DNA from: Clostridium vitabionis
GTDB taxonomy: Bacteria; Bacillota; Clostridia; Lachnospirales; Lachnospiraceae
DNA length: 64,000 bases
Assembly: GCF_015351765.1 (NCBI RefSeq)
Contig: NZ_JADKQA010000001.1
Span: 752,394-816,393 of the forward strand
Direction of reading: 5' to 3'
Shown: piece after piece, positions 59,479-64,000 of the stretch
Layout: each line of letters opens with the position of its first letter
Numbering within the stretch: position 1 is the first letter of the stretch
Position numbers and translations under genes: made by a program
The notes under the pieces: model-generated
Seen by the model: only the letters and a program-made list of their open reading frames with translations
Told to the model about the DNA's origin: nothing
The model's database searches: none

Positions 59479-62352
59479 GTGTTTCAGGATTTCAAAGATT
59501 TCATCGCCGACCTGGTAAGGAGGATCCTTTCCAGCCGGCTTTTCTTCCTCGGCGTATTCTTCTTCGCCATGTTTTCGGTGCTGGCGGTGCGCCTGTTCCA
59601 TCTCCAGATCATCAACGGGGAGAATTACCAGAAGGAATACGTGGCCATGGCGGAAAAGGTCATCCGGACCCCGGGAACGAGGGGAAATATCTATGACCGG
59701 AACGGCAATATCCTCGCAAGCAACGAGCTCGCCTACAACATCAGCATCCAGGATGTGGGGAAATACACCACGGACCTGGAGGTCAACACCATGCTCTACG
59801 AGCTGGTTACCATCCTGGAAAAGCACGGGGCTTCGGTGAACGGCGCCCTGGAGCTTGCCGTCGATGACAGCGGAAACCTTTCCTACACCTCGGAAAGTGA
59901 GAGCGCCAGGCTCCGTTTCCTCCGGGATTACTACGGCGTAAAGAGCGTCGATGACCTCGATGACAGTGAGGGAAAATATCCCTCGGCGATCACCGCGAAG
60001 GAGCTCTACGACCGCCTCTGGTCCGACTATAAGCTGGACAAGACCAACGACCGTGACGGCAATCCGGTGACCCCCGACGGGAAGACCGCCGTCCAGATGC
60101 TGGATATCCGGTATACCATGCGCTTTACCGCATTCCAGAAGTATGAGAGCACCACGATCGCGGAAAATGTGAACGACGAAACCGTGGCCGATATCCTCGA
60201 ACACTCCGCGGACCTCGCAGGGGTAAATGTGGAGGAATCCACCACCCGCGTTTACCACGAGGCGGAGTATTTTGCCCCGATTATCGGCTACACCGGCAAG
60301 GTGACCGCGGAAAAACTGGATGAACTCAAGCAGCAGGATCAGGACTATGAGCTGAACGATGTTGTCGGCAGAACCGGCATCGAGGCCTCCATGGAGCTCC
60401 AGCTCAAGGGGAAGAAGGGATCGGAGACCGCTTACGTCGACAATGTCGGCCGCGTCCTCTCGATCACGGACAAGACGGACCCGGTTGCCGGCGATGACAT
60501 TTACCTGACCCTGGACCTGAACCTGCAGAAGGGCATCTACTATATCCTGGAGCGCCAGCTGGCCGGTGTCCTTTTGAACACGATCGTGAACCAGGAGGCC
60601 AGTACCATCCAGTACATTGACTCCTCGCACATCAAGATCCCGGTGAAGGATGCCTACTACCAGCTGATCAACAATAATGTGCTCGATATGTCGCATTTCA
60701 CCGCGGAGGATGCCTCCGCCACGGAGAAGCAGATTGAGAGCGCCTACGAGAACGCCCGGGGCGGTATCGACGCCCAGATCCGCGAGCAGCTGACCGGTGC
60801 GTCCCCCCTGCCGATGAACAGCCTGCCGGAGTCGATGAAGGCCTACATGAACTTCATCTACACCTATCTCTCCGGGGACAGCGTCGGCATCATCCAGAAG
60901 GACAAGATCGACACCTCCTCGGACGAATATAATGCCTGGAAAAACGGCACCATGAGCCTCCGGGATTACCTGTACTACGGCATTTCCGCCAACTGGATCG
61001 ACACGACGAAGCTGAACATCGGCAGCCGCTATTCCGACGCGGACGCTGTCTTCTCCGCTCTAGCCGACTATGTGGAAAATGCCCTGAAGGATAACACGGA
61101 TTTCAAGAAAAAAATCTACCGCTACCTGATTAACGACAATGTCGTCACGGGAAACCAGCTCATGCTGGCGCTCTATGACCAGAAGGTTCTCGCCTGGGAC
61201 GACACCGCGGTAAACCAGCTCCGGTCGGGCAGCGCCAACACCGCCTACGCGATCCTGATGTCGAAGATCCAGAATATCGAGATCACGCCGGCCCAGCTCG
61301 CCCTGGATCCATGCACCGCCAGCTGCGTGGTGACCAACGTGAAAACCGGGGAGGTCCTGGCGCTGGTCACTTACCCGAGCTATGACAACAACCGGATCAA
61401 CGACATTTCCTATTTCAATAAGCTCAACCAGGACCAGTCGCTCCCGCTCCGGAACAACGCGACCCAGACCCTGAAGGCGCCCGGATCGACCTTCAAGCCG
61501 ATCGCGGCAATCGCCGCGCTGGAGGAGGGCGTCCTCTCAGTGAACGACATCATCACCTGCACCGGGATCTATGAGGGTGTCGATGTCCCGATCCGATGCT
61601 GGATCTACCCGGGGAACCACGGCCCGGAAAATGTCATCACCGGAATCCAGAACTCCTGCAACTACTTCTTCTCGGAGGTCGGCCACCGGCTCTGCCTGGA
61701 TGGCAGCGGCAATTATGAGACAGCGCTCGGCATCCAGCGGATCCAGAAATATGCCTCCATGTTTGGCCTTGACCGCACAAGCGGCATCGAGATCTCCGAG
61801 GCATCGCCCAAGATCTCGGACACCGACCCGGAGCGGTCCGCGATGGGTCAGGGCACCCACCAGTACGCCAACATCCAGCTGAACCGCTACGTGACTGCCC
61901 TGGCAAACCGGGGCACGGTCTATAACCTGAGCCTCATTGACAAGGAAACGGACTCCCGGGGAAATCTCGTTAAGGACTACTCTCCGGAGGTTTCCAATCA
62001 GCTGGCCATCAAGGACAGCACCTGGAATGCGGTGCAGGAGGGCATGCGGCGCGTGGTGACCAACAGCTCGGTCAACAAGGTGTTTAACGGGTTCCCGGTG
62101 AACATTGCCGGCAAGACCGGAACCGCGCAGGAGTCAAAGACCCGGGGCAACCACGCCTTCTTCATCTCGTTCGCGCCCTACGAGAACCCGGAAATCGCCG
62201 TGACGGTCAATATCCCGAACGGCTACTCCAGCTCCAACGCGGCCCTGGCGGCAAGAAATGTCTACAGCCTCTACTACGGCCAGACCTCGATCCAGGATGT
62301 CCTGAGCTCCCAGGCGCTGACCGCCTCCAACGAAAGAATCAACGGGGACTGA
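59479..62352 (+). CDS. mrdA: Elongation penicillin-binding protein 2 (transpeptidase), enlarged
   Basis: Class B PBP that cross-links lateral wall peptidoglycan with RodA. 957 residues from a GTG with AAAGGAAAGGAA upstream. Membrane helix at about 22-44, pedestal start RGNIYDRNG near 69, and transpeptidase motifs S670-T-F-K673, S726-C-N728 and K879-T-G. Typical MrdA proteins are 600-700 residues; here about 300 extra residues lie between the pedestal and the active serine (roughly 120-250 and 370-610, Lys/Asp/Tyr-rich). Confidence 0.94.
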   Translation: MFQDFKDFIADLVRRILSSRLFFLGVFFFAMFSVLAVRLFHLQIINGENYQKEYVAMAEKVIRTPGTRGNIYDRNGNILASNELAYNISIQDVGKYTTDLEVNTMLYELVTILEKHGASVNGALELAVDDSGNLSYTSESESARLRFLRDYYGVKSVDDLDDSEGKYPSAITAKELYDRLWSDYKLDKTNDRDGNPVTPDGKTAVQMLDIRYTMRFTAFQKYESTTIAENVNDETVADILEHSADLAGVNVEESTTRVYHEAEYFAPIIGYTGKVTAEKLDELKQQDQDYELNDVVGRTGIEASMELQLKGKKGSETAYVDNVGRVLSITDKTDPVAGDDIYLTLDLNLQKGIYYILERQLAGVLLNTIVNQEASTIQYIDSSHIKIPVKDAYYQLINNNVLDMSHFTAEDASATEKQIESAYENARGGIDAQIREQLTGASPLPMNSLPESMKAYMNFIYTYLSGDSVGIIQKDKIDTSSDEYNAWKNGTMSLRDYLYYGISANWIDTTKLNIGSRYSDADAVFSALADYVENALKDNTDFKKKIYRYLINDNVVTGNQLMLALYDQKVLAWDDTAVNQLRSGSANTAYAILMSKIQNIEITPAQLALDPCTASCVVTNVKTGEVLALVTYPSYDNNRINDISYFNKLNQDQSLPLRNNATQTLKAPGSTFKPIAAIAALEEGVLSVNDIITCTGIYEGVDVPIRCWIYPGNHGPENVITGIQNSCNYFFSEVGHRLCLDGSGNYETALGIQRIQKYASMFGLDRTSGIEISEASPKISDTDPERSAMGQGTHQYANIQLNRYVTALANRGTVYNLSLIDKETDSRGNLVKDYSPEVSNQLAIKDSTWNAVQEGMRRVVTNSSVNKVFNGFPVNIAGKTGTAQESKTRGNHAFFISFAPYENPEIAVTVNIPNGYSSSNAALAARNVYSLYYGQTSIQDVLSSQALTASNERINGD

Positions 62353-62389
62353 ATACGGGAGCGTTGCAGCCGCGGAAATTTTTCCGGAA

Positions 62390-62471
62390 CTGTTCAGAAC
62401 CCGCATCCCGCAAAGCCCTGCTTCGCGGGATGCGAGGTTCCGAGCGCCTGCGGCGCTTGGCTGCCTGCGGA
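62390..62471 (+). repeat. Palindromic element E5 (left end plus modules H1 and H2, truncated)
   Basis: CTGTTCAG (62390-62397), H1 (62398-62439, arms AACC-GCATCCCGC-AAG with their complement) and H2 (62440-62460, CCGAGCGCC/GGCGCTTGG) follow each other as in E1. H3 and the right end are missing; the sequence CTGCCTGCGG just after H2 resembles the bases after H2 in E1. It splits mrdA from rodA. Confidence 0.75.
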
Positions 62472-62477
62472 TTTTTC

Positions 62478-62506
62478 TTGCAAGGGGGTCTCCGTTAAGG
62501 TAGAAT
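62478..62506 (+). promoter_or_regulatory. rodA promoter
   Basis: -35 TTGCAA (62478-62483), 17-bp spacer, -10 TAGAAT (62501-62506), directly after element E5 and about 20 bp before the rodA ATG. Confidence 0.75.
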
Positions 62507-62526
62507 ACAAAGAGAGGTCGTACTCC

Positions 62527-63651
62527 ATGTTTTTTGGCTATCATTTTCAAAATTACCGCCTGCGCCTGCTGGTCTATATCCTGGCACTCAGCGGAATCGG
62601 GCTTCTCGCCGTCCGGAGTGCCGCGGAGCAGGACAGCAGCCTGTTTATGAAACAGGCCGTCGGCGTCGGCCTTTCCCTCGCCGTCTGCCTGGCCGTATCC
62701 CTGGTGGACTATCACCGCCTGGTCCGGTACGCGGTTCCAATCTACGGGATCTGCATCGGGCTTCTCGGCCTGGTCCTCATCCTCGGCATCAACCACAAGG
62801 GGGCCGTGCGGTGGTTGAAACTCGGCCCGGTGCAGATCCAGCCCTCAGAATTCGTCAAGATCGGCATGGTTTTGTTCTTTGCCTGGTTCCTGGAACGCTG
62901 CCAGGACACGATCAACCGGCCGGTGACGATCCTGAAGATGATGGTTCTCTGCGGGATTCCGCTGGCCATGGTTTTCAAGCAGCCGAATCTCTCCACAACG
63001 ATCGTCATCACGGTGATGCTGCTCTGCATGATCTACAGTGCCGGAATCAGCTACCGCTGGATCGGCGGGGCGCTCATTGTGGGGATCCCGACGGTATCCG
63101 CCGTCCTTTATCTGGCGCTGCAGGATAAGCTGCCGTTTCTTCATCAGTATCAGGTGCAGCGGATCCTGGCAAGATTCTTCGACAGCGGCGGGCAGTATGC
63201 GGACATCAACCGCCAGCAGAACAATTCCATCATGGCCATCGGATCCGGCCAGCTCCGGGGCAAGGGGCTGTTCAATAACACCCTGGCTTCGGTCAAAAAC
63301 GGAAACTTTCTCTCCGAGGAGAGCACGGACTTTATCTTTGCGATCATCGGTGAGGAGATGGGCTTCGTCGGCTGTATGCTGGTCATCGCGCTGTACGCGG
63401 CCGCCGTATTCGAATGCCTGTGGATCGGGGCGCATGCCGAGGACCGGACGGGAAAACTGATCTGCACGGGTATGGCTTCCCTGCTGGCATTCCAGAGTTT
63501 TGCCAACATCGCCGTGGCGACGGGAATCTTTCCCAACACGGGACTGCCGCTGCCGTTTATCAGCTCCGGCATCAGTTCCATGCTGAGCATGTTTATCGGC
63601 ATGGGAATCGTGCTAAATATCGGACTTCAGAGGACAAGCGAGAGTAATTAA
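62527..63651 (+). CDS. rodA: RodA peptidoglycan glycosyltransferase (SEDS)
   Basis: Polymerises glycan strands for cell elongation with PBP2. 374 residues, about ten membrane helices. SEDS motifs [17 protein letters not shown] and the loop [15 protein letters not shown] and [11 protein letters not shown] near the C-terminus are intact. The AGAGAGG site is close to the predicted transcription start, giving a leader of about 14 nt. Confidence 0.95.
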   Translation: MFFGYHFQNYRLRLLVYILALSGIGLLAVRSAAEQDSSLFMKQAVGVGLSLAVCLAVSLVDYHRLVRYAVPIYGICIGLLGLVLILGINHKGAVRWLKLGPVQIQPSEFVKIGMVLFFAWFLERCQDTINRPVTILKMMVLCGIPLAMVFKQPNLSTTIVITVMLLCMIYSAGISYRWIGGALIVGIPTVSAVLYLALQDKLPFLHQYQVQRILARFFDSGGQYADINRQQNNSIMAIGSGQLRGKGLFNNTLASVKNGNFLSEESTDFIFAIIGEEMGFVGCMLVIALYAAAVFECLWIGAHAEDRTGKLICTGMASLLAFQSFANIAVATGIFPNTGLPLPFISSGISSMLSMFIGMGIVLNIGLQRTSESN

Positions 63652-63664
63652 GGAGGAGAAGGTT

Positions 63665-64000
63665 ATGAATATCGGTTTGATCGCGCATGATGCGAAGAAA
63701 AAGCTGATGCAGAATTTCTGCATCGCTTACAGGGCAATCCTGAGCAAGCATGAACTCTATGCGACGGGCACAACCGGAAGACTGATCGAGGAAGTCACCA
63801 ACCTGCAGATTCACAAGTTTCTGCCCGGGCATCTCGGCGGAAGCCAGCAGCTTGGCGCGGCGATCGAGAACAACCAGATCGACCTTCTCATATTCCTCCG
63901 CGATCCGCTGGCGCCGAAGCCGCATGAGCCGAATGTCAACGATGTGGTACGGATGTGCGATATCCACAACATCCCGATGGCCACAAACCTGGCAACAGCT
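63665..64000 (+). CDS. mgsA: Methylglyoxal synthase, 3' truncated by window edge
   Basis: Converts dihydroxyacetone phosphate to methylglyoxal plus phosphate, a bypass that relieves sugar-phosphate stress. The first 112 codons are present, beginning [15 protein letters not shown], with [17 protein letters not shown] and [17 protein letters not shown], the phosphate and catalytic motifs. A full protein is usually 120-150 residues, so most of it is here. AAGGAGGAG lies upstream. mgsA after rodA is a common clostridial order. Confidence 0.95.
   Translation, partial: MNIGLIAHDAKKKLMQNFCIAYRAILSKHELYATGTTGRLIEEVTNLQIHKFLPGHLGGSQQLGAAIENNQIDLLIFLRDPLAPKPHEPNVNDVVRMCDIHNIPMATNLATA

Overview
The window is chromosomal core sequence from a GC-rich Clostridia genome, most likely Lachnospiraceae. 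This rests on Firmicutes-type operons (rsmB-rlmN-stp-prkC-rsgA-rpe-thiN, rpmB/yloU-fakA-recG, miaB-mutS-mutL-miaA, mre-mrdA-rodA-mgsA), strong AGGAGG-type ribosome binding sites, RqcH, a GerW/YtfJ sporulation protein, a SpoVB-like flippase and a cysteine-containing L28. No prophage, plasmid gene, CRISPR array, rRNA, tRNA or complete insertion sequence was seen. Long open frames opposite genes are GC-driven shadows and are not annotated.

Layout. 1-6774: tightly overlapping operon for rRNA modification, Ser/Thr phosphatase/kinase signalling, ribosome GTPase, pentose epimerase and thiamine pyrophosphokinase. 6775-7177: the only gene-free stretch over 300 bp, holding a complex palindromic repeat element and the serS promoter. 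7178-10302: serS converging with rqcH. 10422-16634: yicC-gmk-rpoZ-rimO-pgsA-pncC-unknown-DUF2953-ytfJ. 16766-21341: rpmB (minus) divergent from yloU-fakA-recG. 21575-27389: prs (minus) divergent from a DUF512 radical SAM gene, then der-plsY-gpsA. 27419-32272: a complete branched-chain amino acid ABC transporter livJHMGF with a consensus promoter and a possible operator. 32493-39668: beta-CASP nuclease, rnhA, alaS, rpsU, phoH-ybeY. 39720-47827: SpoVB-like flippase, HI0933-type flavoprotein, HtrA protease, TIGR01906 membrane protein, COG2509 flavoprotein and 5-formyl-THF cyclo-ligase. 48057-56754: miaB-mutS-mutL-miaA and a YnbB-type PLP enzyme. 56966-64000: DUF4321, radC, mreC-mreD-mrdA-rodA for cell elongation, and the start of mgsA.

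The most interesting unexplained signal is a family of at least five intergenic palindromic elements (6803-7069, 32284-32361, 37622-37653, 56799-56917, 62390-62471). They are bounded by CTGTTCAG/CTGAACAG-like inverted ends and built from the same hairpin modules in the same order. Two copies carry a third hairpin whose arms differ in sequence but still pair, around a conserved 19-nt loop. Other points of note: a DUF512 gene that appears to give a leaderless mRNA, an attenuator-like miaB leader, an inverted repeat just downstream of the liv promoter, an mre cluster without mreB or minCDE, and a greatly enlarged elongation PBP.
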